DNA from: Dyadobacter sp. NIV53
GTDB lineage: Bacteria > Bacteroidota > Bacteroidia > Cytophagales > Spirosomataceae
Assembly: GCF_019711195.1 (NCBI RefSeq)
Contig: NZ_CP081299.1
Span: 2,728,001 to 2,792,000, forward strand
Length of the DNA stretch: 64,000 nt
Reading direction: 5' to 3'
In this document: positions 46,486-56,141 of the stretch, piece by piece
Layout: each line of letters starts with the position of its first letter
Numbering within the stretch: the first letter of the stretch is position 1
Program-made: the position numbers and the translations under genes
The notes under the pieces: model-generated
What the model was told of the DNA's origin: nothing
Databases searched by the model: none
The model's input: only the letters and a program-made list of their open reading frames with translations

Positions 46486-47562
46486 CTAAGCTACTTCCTT
46501 GTTAGCCAATTGTCCGCAAGCAGCATCAATATCCTTTCCACGGCTTCTGCGAACATGGACTGATACACCCCGATCCTCTAAAAAGGCGGCGAATTTATCC
46601 AGCCTGTCGGCATCTGTATTAGTAAAATCTGCTTCTGCAATTGGATTGTATTCAATGATATTCACTCTTGCGGGTACACGTTTGGTAAATTCCCATAATT
46701 CTTTTGCATCCTGCAAAGTATCATTGAAATTATTGAAAACAATGTATTCAAAGGTAATCCGGTTGCCTGTTTTTTTGTAAAAATAATTCAGTGCCTCGGC
46801 CAGGTTATCAAGTGAATTAGATTCATTAATAGGCATGATCTGATTCCTCTTTACATCATTGGCTGCATGCAAAGAAAGTGCAAGCCTGAAACGGACTTCA
46901 TCATCACCCAGCTTTTTAATCATTTTTGCAATGCCGGCTGTTGAAACCGTTATACGTTTTGGAGACATATTCAGGCCTTCCGGAGAAGTAATATGTTCAA
47001 TTGATTTAAGGACATTGGCATAATTTAAAAGCGGCTCACCCATTCCCATGTATACGATATTAGTCAATGGTGCCTTAAAGCTTGCCTCTGCCTGCCTGGC
47101 AATTGCTACAACCTGATCATAAATTTCACCTGCTTCCAGATTCCGCTTACGATCCATATAACCGGTTGCACAAAACTTGCAGGTCAGCGAACAGCCAACC
47201 TGGCTGCTTACGCAGGCGGTCATACGGTCGGCAGCAGGAATTAATACACCTTCTACCAGATTTCCGTCAAAAAGCCGGAATGCCGATTTTACAGTTCCAT
47301 CGTTGCTTTGCTGCTGCCTGGCAACATCCATGGAATGGATCACAAAATGATTATCAATTAGTTGCCTGGTTGCCAGAGACAGGTTTGTCATTTCTGAAAA
47401 TGAATTTGCAGATTTTTTCCAAATCCATTCGTAGATCTGTTTGGCACGAAAAGCTTTTTCACCATTTTCAGTCATCCAGCCTTTAAGCTGTTCAACACTC
47501 AACTTCCTTATATCTTGTTTTTCCTGTAATCCGGTCATTATTTCTTTCACTAGTTGCTGCAA
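46486..47562 (-). CDS. rlmN: 23S rRNA (adenine(2503)-C(2))-methyltransferase RlmN
   Basis: Radical SAM enzyme that methylates A2503 of 23S rRNA and A37 of some tRNAs. 358 residues. The cluster motif CSLTCKFCATGYMDRKRNL (CxxxCxxC) follows VSSQVGCS; MGMGEPLLNYANVLKSIEHI, then RITVSTAGIAK and LALSLHAANDVKRNQIMPIN are typical. The catalytic C-terminal Cys is Cys349 in DAACGQLA. The N-terminal accessory domain begins about LSVEQLKGWM. It is a conserved single gene. Confidence 0.97.
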   Translation of the reverse strand: MQQLVKEIMTGLQEKQDIRKLSVEQLKGWMTENGEKAFRAKQIYEWIWKKSANSFSEMTNLSLATRQLIDNHFVIHSMDVARQQQSNDGTVKSAFRLFDGNLVEGVLIPAADRMTACVSSQVGCSLTCKFCATGYMDRKRNLEAGEIYDQVVAIARQAEASFKAPLTNIVYMGMGEPLLNYANVLKSIEHITSPEGLNMSPKRITVSTAGIAKMIKKLGDDEVRFRLALSLHAANDVKRNQIMPINESNSLDNLAEALNYFYKKTGNRITFEYIVFNNFNDTLQDAKELWEFTKRVPARVNIIEYNPIAEADFTNTDADRLDKFAAFLEDRGVSVHVRRSRGKDIDAACGQLANKEVA

Positions 47563-47645
47563 AGGTACTGAAAATCAACTATTGATTCGTTAACCCGTCC
47601 AATAAACCGAAAGTTCAATTCGTGGGTTAAACGTGGTGGTCTTCA

Positions 47646-47678
47646 AGAGAAGTCAACTTTTTGAAAGTTGACTTCTCT
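47646..47678. terminator. strong hairpin downstream of CvpA
   Basis: Perfect 15-bp arms agagaagtcaacttt (47646-47660) and aaagttgacttctct (47664-47678) with a 3-nt loop, in the gap between CvpA and rlmN on the minus strand. Confidence 0.65.
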
Positions 47679-47703
47679 AACTTTTGACCTGTAAATACCG
47701 TAT

Positions 47704-48240
47704 TTAAACATCATCCATGTAATCCTTTTTCCATTCACGGATCAGTTCTGTCCCTTTTGGCATTAATTGAAGTGCTTTTGTAATAACCGTTGGTGCAATG
47801 GGGACAACCAACGGATATATGTAAGTACCATCTGTACGGTGAGCAGGTATTTTTACACCAATCATATTCACTAACCAAAAGAAAACGCTGATACCAAATA
47901 CCCACGTAAAAACGCCTACCAAAGCACCGGCAAAACTATCAAAAGTGCCTAAAATGGAATATCTCAATGATCTTCGTATCCTGTACCCAAATTGATTGAG
48001 CAGAAAAATAGTAGGAAAAAACACGGCAGAAAAACCGACATAGGGCAGAATTCGCTTTGCCATATGATCGCTGACGTAAGGAGTCAGTATCTCCATTCCC
48101 AGGCCCAAAAACTTAAAACCCAAAATCATGGCTACCACAAGTCCTGCAATTCCGATTATCTCGATCAGCAATCCTTTCCGGTAGCCATGCATTGCCCCCC
48201 AAAGCAGAGGAAGAAGGATGAGAACATCCAATAATTTCAT
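47704..48240 (-). CDS. CvpA family membrane protein
   Basis: A 178-residue protein with four hydrophobic segments (about 2-20, 28-48, 66-84 and 102-125). The CvpA phrases are LDVLILLPLLWGAMHGYRKG, LGTFDSFAGALVGVFTWVFG and PVVIT-like ends. CvpA proteins affect purine-linked colicin V production or envelope stress resistance; the role in Bacteroidota is unknown. Its start overlaps the YqeY gene by four bases, so they are cotranslated. Confidence 0.9.
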   Translation of the reverse strand: MKLLDVLILLPLLWGAMHGYRKGLLIEIIGIAGLVVAMILGFKFLGLGMEILTPYVSDHMAKRILPYVGFSAVFFPTIFLLNQFGYRIRRSLRYSILGTFDSFAGALVGVFTWVFGISVFFWLVNMIGVKIPAHRTDGTYIYPLVVPIAPTVITKALQLMPKGTELIREWKKDYMDDV

Positions 48241-48689
48241 GCCAATAAACTCTTAACTAATGTAGAAACAACACGTCCGTCGGCTTTTCCGGCCAATTCC
48301 TTTGTAGCAACGCCCATTACTTTTCCCATATCAGAAGGTCCGCTTGCTCCAATACGGGTGATGATTTCCTGGACTTTTACTTTAATTTCTTCTTCTGATA
48401 ATTGTTTAGGCAGGAATTGTTCAATGATTGCCAATTCAGCTTCTTCTACCTGAAGCAGATCTGCACGTCCTTGGGTTTTGTATATGTCTGCCGATTCTCT
48501 GCGTTGCTTTGCAGCTTTGGTCAGCAGTTTCAATTCTTCATCAGCAGATAGTTCTCCTCCGGTATTGCCTGGCTTAGTTTCTTCGAGTAATATCAGGGAT
48601 TTGATAGACCGTAAAGCACGTAATGTATCAACCTCTTTTGCGCGCATGGCATCTTTTATACCTGATTCAACCTGACTTTTAAGTGACAT
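48237..48689 (-). CDS. GatB/YqeY domain-containing protein
   Basis: A 150-residue protein of the YqeY type (MSLKSQVESGIKDAMRAKEV, LRALRSIKSLILLEETKPGN, then EEAELAIIEQFLPKQLSEEE and IGASGPSDMGKVMGVATKEL), related to the C-terminal domain of GatB. It probably binds tRNA or ribosomal components. It precedes CvpA on the minus strand with a 4-bp overlap. Confidence 0.95.
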   Translation of the reverse strand: MSLKSQVESGIKDAMRAKEVDTLRALRSIKSLILLEETKPGNTGGELSADEELKLLTKAAKQRRESADIYKTQGRADLLQVEEAELAIIEQFLPKQLSEEEIKVKVQEIITRIGASGPSDMGKVMGVATKELAGKADGRVVSTLVKSLLA

Positions 48690-48738
48690 ATATTAATGAT
48701 TAAATGAATGAATAAGTGAATTTAGAACACGTAAATGC

Positions 48739-48766
48739 TAAATTTGTGTTCAAAGGCACAAAGTTA
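48739..48766. promoter_or_regulatory. candidate divergent -7 elements
   Basis: TAAATTTG (48739-48746, plus) matches TAnnTTTG and would face pdxJ; CAAAGTTA (48759-48766) reads TAACTTTG on the minus strand and would face YqeY. The -33 boxes are not convincing. Confidence 0.3.
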
Positions 48767-48834
48767 CACGAATCGTTATAAATAGACGAGTAACTACGGC
48801 ATTAGTCCTGAATTCTATTATTCCTTCACTTAAC

Positions 48835-49569
48835 ATGCAAGATTCCATTATGACTCGTCTCAGTGTAAACATCAATAAAATAGCAACCCTTCGCAATTCA
48901 CGCGGCGGGGATAATCCGAATGTACTTAAAGTGGCATTGGATTGCGAACGTTTTGGTGCTCAGGGAATAACGGTGCATCCTCGTCCGGATGAACGGCATA
49001 TACGCTATCAGGATGTGTATGATCTGAAAGAAGTTGTGACAACTGAATTTAATATTGAAGGAAACCCGTCTGAACGTAAATTTATAGATCTTGTACTCGC
49101 CACAAAACCAGAGCAGGTGACATTGGTTCCGGATACGTTGCTGGCCATTACGTCCAATGCTGGCTGGGACACGGTAAAAAACCGGAGTGAGCTAACCGAA
49201 TTAATACAGGAATTTAAAAAAGCATCCATCCGTGTTTCAGTTTTTGTAGATGCAGACGAAGAGATGGTAGAAGGTGCCAAAATCTGTGGTGCGGATCGTA
49301 TTGAACTTTACACCGAACCTTATGCAGCCCAATATTTCGAGAACAGGCAAAAAGCCGTTATCCCGTTTGTTAAGGCAGCAGAAAAAGCCAGGGAAATTGG
49401 GCTTGGTATCAATGCCGGCCACGATCTGAGTCTGGATAATCTCCATTTTTTGAAACAATGCATTCCCTGGATGGATGAAGTTTCCATTGGCCATGCCTTG
49501 ATTTCTGATGCGCTGTATCTGGGTTTGGAGAATACGATCCAGATGTATTTAAGGGAATTGGAATTATAA
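48835..49569 (+). CDS. pdxJ: pyridoxine 5'-phosphate synthase
   Basis: Last ring-closing step of the DXP-dependent vitamin B6 pathway, joining 3-amino-2-oxopropyl phosphate and DXP. About 244 residues. Marks: LSVNINKIATLRNSRGG, FGAQGITVHPRPDERHIRYQ, PEQVTLVPDTLLAITS, IELYTEPYAAQYF and GLGINAGHDLSLDNL, ending DEVSIGHALISDALYLGLEN. A start at the second ATG (48850, MTRLSVN) is equally likely. Confidence 0.96.
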   Translation: MQDSIMTRLSVNINKIATLRNSRGGDNPNVLKVALDCERFGAQGITVHPRPDERHIRYQDVYDLKEVVTTEFNIEGNPSERKFIDLVLATKPEQVTLVPDTLLAITSNAGWDTVKNRSELTELIQEFKKASIRVSVFVDADEEMVEGAKICGADRIELYTEPYAAQYFENRQKAVIPFVKAAEKAREIGLGINAGHDLSLDNLHFLKQCIPWMDEVSIGHALISDALYLGLENTIQMYLRELEL

Positions 49570-49587
49570 TTTTATAAGATTTTTAAG

Positions 49588-49618
49588 GAGAAGTCAAGTC
49601 ACCAAGACTTGACTTCTC
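49588..49618. terminator. hairpin downstream of pdxJ
   Basis: gagaagtcaagtc (49588-49600) and gacttgacttctc (49606-49618), 13-bp perfect arms with a 5-nt loop. Confidence 0.65.
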
Positions 49619-49625
49619 TATTGTA

Positions 49626-49672
49626 AGACTTTCCAAGTCTTAGAGGCGGAGACACCTGGTTTTGGAAAGTCT
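49626..49672. repeat. second hairpin, AGACTTTCC type
   Basis: agactttccaa (49626-49636) pairs with ttggaaagtct (49662-49672). It resembles the arms of the hairpin at 41738. Confidence 0.55.
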
Positions 49673-49679
49673 AATTCTT

Positions 49680-51134
49680 TCACCAGCCGGTCCGGTACTC
49701 TCTTTTTACAAACTGGTTAGCCATATCAAAATTTGTAATTTTCATATTAGCTCCATCCCATAGCAACTTTTGTCTGCCGGGGAAATTAAATCCTTTTCCG
49801 TCTGCTTTACTTTCACGATAAAGAAATGATCTTACAGCCAGGTTTCCCATTAGGACTGTTTCAGTAAAAGGCCCGGATTCTTCAAATGCCGAACTTGTAT
49901 AAGTTCCATGGCCTTTCTTGCAAGCCTGTACAAATTGCTGCTGATGCCCTTCGCTGCTTCCCTGTACCAATGGCCTGGTCGGAGCAGCGGGTTTTACATT
50001 CTGAAAGTTTTTTTCAGGCCATAATCTCGGGTTATTGCCAAACATTTCAGCACTTAAAATTCCCTTCGTTCCAATAAACAGCATTCCACCATCTGTCGGG
50101 TCAAATACAGTCTTATAATCACAGCCATCCGGTAATTTGGGACGGATACCGCCATCATACCACGAAAAACTAATTTCACCGCCATTTTTAGTTTTGGAAG
50201 GAAATTTTAAATGAATTGAAGTTGATGGCGGACAAACATCATCAAAAAAGGCTTCTTTAAAAAAATCAGAATATACAGAACCTACACTGCATTCGACAGA
50301 CGTAGGATATCCAAGTTTCATAGCGCGGTAAGGCACATCCATCAAATGGCAGGCCATATCTCCCAGTGCGCCAGTCCCAAAATCCCAGTAACCTCTCCAG
50401 CGGAAAGGCATATAGGCTTCGTGATAATCACGTTTCGGAGCAGTTCCAAGCCAAAGATCCCAGTCGACACCGGCTGGAACCGGCTGAGACTCACCTTTGT
50501 CCTTAGGCGACTTTACACCCTGTGGCCAAACGGGCCGGTTTGTCCAGACTTCAATGGTATGGACATCCCCTAACACTCCGGACTGTACAATAGCTTCTGT
50601 TTGCCTGGTTCCGTCAGTACTGCTTCCCTGATTGCCCATTTGTGTTACTACCTTATATTTTTTGGCAGCTTCAGTCAGTTTTCTGGCTTCCCAAATATCT
50701 TTTGTTAACGGTTTTTCAAGATATACATGTTTTCCTAATTCCATGCAGGCAATAGCGATCGGGTAATGCATGTGATCTGGTGTTGTCACAATAACAGCAT
50801 CAATGTTTTTCGCTTCCTTTTCAAGCATTTTCCGGTAATCCTTGTAATACGGCGCCTGAGGAAATTGCTTTCGATACTTTTCAGACTGCCGGTCATCCAC
50901 ATCACATAAGGCCACAAAATTGTCGGTACCATTATTATATGCCTGCCGGATATTATAATCTGCCTTACCTCCACACCCGACAGCAGCAATATTTAACTTA
51001 TCACTCGGAGCAATAAATCCTTTGCCAAGAACATGTCGCGGCACAATCATAAAACTTCCGGCAGCCAATACACCGGCTTTCAGGAAATGCCTGCGTTTTA
51101 TTTCAATTTTTGAATCAGTTTGTTGATTTTCCAC
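49680..51134 (-). CDS. Tat-exported Gfo/Idh/MocA family oxidoreductase
   Basis: A 484-residue periplasmic oxidoreductase. The N-terminus carries a twin-arginine signal (KRRHFLKAGVLAAGSF, residues 13-28) and then the NAD-binding start NIAAVGCGGKADYNIRQAYN. The EKPLTKD motif follows HMHYPIAIACMELGKHVYLE. The substrate domain has the family phrase WRGYWDFGTGALGDMACHLM and a late extension typical of the secreted subgroup. It is expected to act on a sugar or sugar acid; the substrate is unknown. Transcribed convergently with pdxJ. Confidence 0.93.
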   Translation of the reverse strand: MENQQTDSKIEIKRRHFLKAGVLAAGSFMIVPRHVLGKGFIAPSDKLNIAAVGCGGKADYNIRQAYNNGTDNFVALCDVDDRQSEKYRKQFPQAPYYKDYRKMLEKEAKNIDAVIVTTPDHMHYPIAIACMELGKHVYLEKPLTKDIWEARKLTEAAKKYKVVTQMGNQGSSTDGTRQTEAIVQSGVLGDVHTIEVWTNRPVWPQGVKSPKDKGESQPVPAGVDWDLWLGTAPKRDYHEAYMPFRWRGYWDFGTGALGDMACHLMDVPYRAMKLGYPTSVECSVGSVYSDFFKEAFFDDVCPPSTSIHLKFPSKTKNGGEISFSWYDGGIRPKLPDGCDYKTVFDPTDGGMLFIGTKGILSAEMFGNNPRLWPEKNFQNVKPAAPTRPLVQGSSEGHQQQFVQACKKGHGTYTSSAFEESGPFTETVLMGNLAVRSFLYRESKADGKGFNFPGRQKLLWDGANMKITNFDMANQFVKREYRTGW

Positions 51135-51310
51135 CTTTTGATCATTTAAGTTTTAAAAACAAATTAATGTGATGTTCCCATGCAGCAGAATGCTCAAAGA
51201 GACAATAATCCGCTATATAAACAAAAAGAATCAATAGTTTCAATTACTACTATTCCCGGAAATAATATTAATAAAAAAATAGAAAAATTTGATGCAATTT
51301 CTGATTTGTA

Positions 51311-51613
51311 TTATTGTCCCCCGAAAGTTTTAGCGATTTTCATGGCAACTCCCATATCTCCGTCGATTTTAAGTTTGCCCGACATATAGGCCATCATGGC
51401 GTTCAGGTCACCATCAATAAGTTTCAATGCATTTTTAGTAGAAACTTCAAATGTACAATCTGCATCGAGATCTTCGTTAGATACCGTGTTAGGAACGACT
51501 TTACTATTTATGAATACATTTCCTTCTTCGGTTTTGAATTTAACAGTAGCATCCAGTCCGCTGTCAGTTCCAAGCATGCTGGTCACGCGGTCAGTAAGTA
51601 TTTGCAGGCTCAT
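51311..51613 (-). CDS. SCP2 sterol-binding domain protein
   Basis: A 100-residue single-domain protein from MSLQILTDRVTSMLGTDSGL, the usual start for this type; an upstream in-frame ATG at 51646 would add 11 residues. The beta-helix pattern DATVKFKTEEGNVFINSKVV, then CTFEVSTKNALKLIDGDLNA and AYMSGKLKIDGDMGVAMKIA matches SCP2. It probably binds a lipid or fatty acyl ligand. It lies alone on the minus strand. Confidence 0.9.
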   Translation of the reverse strand: MSLQILTDRVTSMLGTDSGLDATVKFKTEEGNVFINSKVVPNTVSNEDLDADCTFEVSTKNALKLIDGDLNAMMAYMSGKLKIDGDMGVAMKIAKTFGGQ

Positions 51614-51775
51614 ATTAATCAGGCTTTGGTTTGTTTTAAATTGCAATTTTTATTGTACTAATGTAACAAATGTATATTCCCTGAGAAGAATATTCAAATG
51701 CACTTGGTCTTTCGCTGTAAAACTACAACTTTTGCGCCCTGTTTTTAAAAACCACATTTTGTCCGGATACCATCA

Positions 51776-52258
51776 ATGAGTGAACCAATTATACGTCCTG
51801 CATTTCTTACCTTTTTGTGCCTTCTCACATTTATGAGTTCAATATCCGGTTTGTGGAGCCAGTCCGAAAGTTTATGGAACCCGGGCATTACGGCCGAAAA
51901 CAACTTAAAAAGGTATGAAGAAGCACATGCTGATATTGACAGGAAAGCCAACGTTGCAGAAAAGAAGATAATGAATGACTTTTTTGGATCACTGAAACAA
52001 CAAACTACTCCTGATGCCATTGTAATCGGCTCTATCATTATGCTCATTTTTGAGACATTTTCCATATACGCGGCTTACCTGATGTGGAACCTGCAGAAAA
52101 AAGGATATTACCTGTATCTGGGTGGAATAGCGCTGGCTTTCCTTGCTCCACTGTTTTTAATTGGTGGCTGGCTTGGCTTGGTAACATCAGCAACCGGTAT
52201 GTTTTTAAGTATTTTTATGGCCATCTTTTACGCTTTTAATCTGAAACATTTACACTGA
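51776..52258 (+). CDS. membrane protein, unknown
   Basis: A 160-residue protein with hydrophobic segments at about 8-26, 84-104, 112-130 and 133-152. The soluble part between segments 1 and 2 is charged (NNLKRYEEAHADIDRKANVA). No family is recognised; it could be related to small DoxX or DUF-type envelope proteins. It stands alone upstream of the PpiD-like gene. Confidence 0.75.
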   Translation: MSEPIIRPAFLTFLCLLTFMSSISGLWSQSESLWNPGITAENNLKRYEEAHADIDRKANVAEKKIMNDFFGSLKQQTTPDAIVIGSIIMLIFETFSIYAAYLMWNLQKKGYYLYLGGIALAFLAPLFLIGGWLGLVTSATGMFLSIFMAIFYAFNLKHLH

Positions 52259-52402
52259 TATATGCAACTTTAAAAGTTAAAAGTTAAAAGCTCTGAATGA
52301 AGAAATATTTGAAATTCACGAAATGAATTCAGAATAGATTTCTAAGTCCTTGCATTCCACGCAGAAAAGATTTTATTTTGCGCACTAATTTGAAAAGAGA
52401 AA

Positions 52403-54520
52403 ATGGCTTTAATTACAAAAATCAGAGAGAAATCCGGGGTGGCAGTTACGGTAATTGCTATCAGTCTAATACTCTTTATGGTAGGAGGAGACCTGATGGG
52501 TCCCAATTCCATGCTTGGAGGAGGCAACAATCAGGTTGTGGGCGAAATAGCCGGTAAAGAAATCAATATCAAAGACTTCCAAAGTCGGGTCGATGGTTTT
52601 AAACAAAATTATGAAGCTCAGTCCGGCCGCAGCCTGAACGAAAATGAACTCGCTTCTTTGCGTGATCAGGCCTGGAACCAGTTCGTTGTTGACATTGCTT
52701 ACAAAAAACAATTTGATGACCTGGGCCTTACCGTTTCTGATGACGAACTGATAGACATGGTACAGGGTAACCATATCAGCCCTTCTATTTTACAGGCATT
52801 TTCTGATCCAACTACTGGCAAATTTGATAAAAATGCTGTTGTTAACTATTTAAAAAATCTTAAAACATTACCCATCGAACAACAAAAATCGTGGGAAAAT
52901 TTTGAGAAAAGCCTTCGTGAAGAACGTACGAGAAGTAAATATGAAAATCTGCTAAAGTTTTCTACCTACACTCCAAAAGCACAGGCTGAAAAAGAATACA
53001 TTGCCCAAACTGCAAAAGCCTCTTTACGTTATTTATATGTTCCCTACTTTTCTATTGTAGATACTACAATAAAAGTAACGGATTCTGAACTTGAAAAATA
53101 TCTGAGCGCACACCGTCAGGAATACAAAGGAACTGACACGCGTTCAATTGAATACGTAACATTCCCGGTTCAGCCAGCAAAAGACGACAGTGCTGCACTC
53201 TACACTGAAATTAAAGAACTTGCACGCGGATTGGCCACTGCTACAAATGATTCTTCTTTTGCCAGCATGAATTCTGATATTCCGCTACCAATTAACATGT
53301 CTTATGCCAACATGTCTGACCAGTTGAAAGAAGCTGTTAAGACTTTTGTACCAGGTGGTGTTTATGGTCCGTACCGCGAAGGCAATACTTATTACATTTA
53401 CAAATACGGTGGAACAAGAACAGATACAGTTGCATCAGCAAAAGCAAGCCATATTTTAATCCGTGCCGAAAACCAGTCGGATTCTGCCAAAGCAACTGCA
53501 CGTGTAAAAGCAGAAGCAATACTGGCACAAATAAAAGCAGGTGCGAATTTCGAAGCTCTGGCTGCTACGTCGAGCGCGGATCCAGGTTCAGCACAACGTG
53601 GCGGAGACCTGGGTTATTTCCAGAACAATGGCGCCATGGTTAAACCTTTTGAAGAAGCGGTTTTCTCTGCGACAGCACCAGGCCTGATCCCAAGATTGGT
53701 AGAAAGCCAGTTTGGATTCCACATCATTAAGGTAACGGCTACGAAATCTAATACTTTATATCACATTGCTGCAATTGGAAAAACCATTGCTCCAAGCCAG
53801 ACAACCCGTGATGAGGCTTATCGTAAAGCAGACGAATTCGCTAATTCTGTCAAAACAAAAGAACAGTTTGACGAAGCAGTGAAGAAAAACAAAGCTTTGG
53901 TTGTTGCTACCGCAAACCGTATCCCTGAAACGGCTACTAATATTAATGCGATTCAGAATGGCCGTGAAATTGTTCGCTGGGCATTTAAAGACGATACTAA
54001 AATTGACAATGTATCCCAGGTTTTTGAAACTGAGGAACAATATATCGTTGCCGCTTTAACGGGCAAATCTGATCAAGATGATGTAAAAGTGGAAGACTTC
54101 CGTGATGAGCTGACTACCAAAGTACGTAACCAGTTGAAATCGGAACAAATTACCGCTAAACTGAAAGGCGCAACGGGCGATCTGGAAACAATTGCTAAAA
54201 AATATGGTGCAGGTGCACTTGTGGAATCCGCTTCTGATATTTCTCTGGCAACAGGATTTTTAACAAGCGCTGGTTTTGATCCTATTGCACTTGGAAAAGC
54301 ATTCGGACTGAAAGCCGGGCAGAAATCAGGTGTGTTCACCGGTGAAAATGGCGTGTTCATTATGGAACTGATCAATAAAACAGATGCTCCAAAAATTGCA
54401 GATTATACACAATACAAAACACAGCTTACCCAATCATTGGAAAGCCGTATGTCTTATCTTGTGAATGAAGCAATTCGCGAAAATGCCAAGATTGAAGATC
54501 GCCGCGCTAAATTCTTCTGA
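52403..54520 (+). CDS. PpiD-like peptidyl-prolyl isomerase
   Basis: A 705-residue envelope foldase. A short cytoplasmic start and one membrane segment (VAVTVIAISLILFMVGGDL, residues about 12-30) precede a SurA_N-like chaperone domain (VVGEIAGKEINIKDFQSRVD, then FVVDIAYKKQFDDLGLTVSD). A PPIC parvulin domain lies near 345-455 (ASHILIRAENQSDSAKATAR, SSADPGSAQRGGDLGYFQNN, GFHIIKVTATK). A second degenerate parvulin-like domain follows. It probably helps fold outer-membrane proteins in the periplasm, attached to the inner membrane. Followed by a strong terminator. Confidence 0.94.
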   Translation: MALITKIREKSGVAVTVIAISLILFMVGGDLMGPNSMLGGGNNQVVGEIAGKEINIKDFQSRVDGFKQNYEAQSGRSLNENELASLRDQAWNQFVVDIAYKKQFDDLGLTVSDDELIDMVQGNHISPSILQAFSDPTTGKFDKNAVVNYLKNLKTLPIEQQKSWENFEKSLREERTRSKYENLLKFSTYTPKAQAEKEYIAQTAKASLRYLYVPYFSIVDTTIKVTDSELEKYLSAHRQEYKGTDTRSIEYVTFPVQPAKDDSAALYTEIKELARGLATATNDSSFASMNSDIPLPINMSYANMSDQLKEAVKTFVPGGVYGPYREGNTYYIYKYGGTRTDTVASAKASHILIRAENQSDSAKATARVKAEAILAQIKAGANFEALAATSSADPGSAQRGGDLGYFQNNGAMVKPFEEAVFSATAPGLIPRLVESQFGFHIIKVTATKSNTLYHIAAIGKTIAPSQTTRDEAYRKADEFANSVKTKEQFDEAVKKNKALVVATANRIPETATNINAIQNGREIVRWAFKDDTKIDNVSQVFETEEQYIVAALTGKSDQDDVKVEDFRDELTTKVRNQLKSEQITAKLKGATGDLETIAKKYGAGALVESASDISLATGFLTSAGFDPIALGKAFGLKAGQKSGVFTGENGVFIMELINKTDAPKIADYTQYKTQLTQSLESRMSYLVNEAIRENAKIEDRRAKFF

Positions 54521-54546
54521 TAGATTACCAGAAATAAAAAATATTT

Positions 54547-54583
54547 AAAAAGAGGAGCAGAATTCATTTCTGTTCCTCTTTTT
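54547..54583 (+). terminator. Rho-independent terminator after ppiD-like gene
   Basis: aaaaagaggagcagaa (54547-54562) pairs with ttctgttcctcttttt (54568-54583) with one mismatch and a 5-nt loop, ending in T5. Confidence 0.85.
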
Positions 54584-54747
54584 AATTTAGGTTGCAATAT
54601 TTTCAGAAAAAAGTACTAGTATTGCAGTATGAAATGTCAATAGTACACTTATTATTAAATCAGAAGTTAAAGGATTGAATATTTAAGCTATTAAGCACAT
54701 CTGGTGAAGAACTGAAGTATTTACAAAACGATTAACAATAACAACAA

Positions 54748-56076
54748 ATGAGCATACTACTTGGAGATCAGGAGTATTTTAAAGGCATCGGGAAAATCGC
54801 ATACGAAGGCCCCGAATCAGACAATCCGTTAGCTTATCGCTGGTATGATGAAAATCGTATTATTGATGGCAAAACGATGAAGGAACATCTTCGTTTTGCT
54901 GTTGCATACTGGCATACATTCTGCGGAAACGGAGGAGATCCTTTTGGAGGTCAAACGTTATTTTATCCATGGGATAAAAAAGCAGATGCAGTTGATCGTG
55001 CTAAAGACAAAGCAGATGCTGCTTTTGAATTAATTACAAAACTTGGTGCTCCTTATTATTGCTTTCACGATCTTGACGTAGTTGATTACGAAAGTGACGT
55101 GCGCAGCAATGAAAAACGCATGCAGACACTAACTGAATATCTTGCCCAAAAACAAAAAGATTCAGGCGTGAAGCTGCTTTGGGGAACTGCTAATTTATTC
55201 GGCCACCACCGTTATATGAATGGTGCTTCAACCAATCCTGACTTTGACGTAGTGACCCACGCAGGTGCCCAGATTAAAATGGCGCTGGACGCAACAATTG
55301 CATTAGGAGGTGAAAATTACGTATTCTGGGGAGGTCGCGAAGGTTATATGACTTTGCTTAATACAGATATGAAACGGGAGCAGGATCATTTTGCTCAAAT
55401 GCTGAAAATGGCTGTTTCCTATGCACGAGGAAAAGGATTTACCGGTAAATTCTTTATCGAACCGAAACCTTGCGAACCAACAAAACATCAGTATGACTAT
55501 GATGCAGCTACGGTAATCGGTTTCCTTCGCCAGCATGATCTTTTAGAGGATTTTGCTTTGAACCTGGAAGTTAACCATGCAACACTGGCCGGACATACAT
55601 TCGAACATGAGTTACAGGTTGCTGCTGATGCAGGCATTTTAGGATCAATTGATGCGAACCGCGGAGATTATCAAAATGGCTGGGATACAGATCAGTTCCC
55701 GAACGACATTGCAGAATGGACAAAAGCACTTCTGGTAATTTTACAGGCAGGCGGCTTAAAAGGTGGCGGTATCAATTTTGATGCTAAACGCCGTCGTAAC
55801 TCTACTGACGTAGCTGATGTTTTCCATGCACATATTGGTGGTATGGATGTAGTAGCACGTGCGTTGGTAATTGCTGACAAAATCAGAAAAAACGGTGAGT
55901 ATGACAAAATCAGAACAGATCGTTATGCAAGTTTTGATGGTGGAAAAGGATCGGAATTTGAAGGTGGAAAACTGAAACTTGAAGATCTTTTCGAACTGGC
56001 TGCTGCAAAAGGTGAACCAGCTACAATTTCAGGAAGACAGGAATATCTTGAAAATCTGATCAACAGGTTTATCTAA
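54748..56076 (+). CDS. xylA: xylose isomerase
   Basis: Metal-dependent isomerase converting D-xylose to D-xylulose (also glucose to fructose). 442 residues, the long class II form. Marks: SDNPLAYRWYDENRIIDGKT, VAYWHTFCGNGGDPFGGQT, YCFHDLDVVDYESD with the catalytic His, LWGTANLFGHHRYMNGASTN, YVFWGGREGYMTLLNTDMKR, FIEPKPCEPTKHQYDYDAAT and EVNHATLAGHTFEHEL, then GSIDANRGD and the metal site NFDAKRRRNSTDVADVFHAH. No xylulokinase or transporter is adjacent in this window. Followed by a strong bidirectional terminator. Confidence 0.98.
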   Translation: MSILLGDQEYFKGIGKIAYEGPESDNPLAYRWYDENRIIDGKTMKEHLRFAVAYWHTFCGNGGDPFGGQTLFYPWDKKADAVDRAKDKADAAFELITKLGAPYYCFHDLDVVDYESDVRSNEKRMQTLTEYLAQKQKDSGVKLLWGTANLFGHHRYMNGASTNPDFDVVTHAGAQIKMALDATIALGGENYVFWGGREGYMTLLNTDMKREQDHFAQMLKMAVSYARGKGFTGKFFIEPKPCEPTKHQYDYDAATVIGFLRQHDLLEDFALNLEVNHATLAGHTFEHELQVAADAGILGSIDANRGDYQNGWDTDQFPNDIAEWTKALLVILQAGGLKGGGINFDAKRRRNSTDVADVFHAHIGGMDVVARALVIADKIRKNGEYDKIRTDRYASFDGGKGSEFEGGKLKLEDLFELAAAKGEPATISGRQEYLENLINRFI

Positions 56077-56094
56077 GCATACTTCAACTATATT

Positions 56095-56141
56095 GTAACG
56101 AAAAAGAAGCGCTGGAATCCCGGCGCTTCTTTTTTCGTTAC
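56095..56141. terminator. strong bidirectional terminator
   Basis: gtaacgaaaaagaagcgc (56095-56112) pairs with gcgcttcttttttcgttac (56123-56141) with one bulge around a 10-nt loop. It serves xylA and perhaps the convergent susD. Confidence 0.9.

Noticed and set aside
51180..51389. 69-residue plus-strand frame
   Set aside because: It overlaps the SCP2 gene antisense and shows no protein-like pattern.
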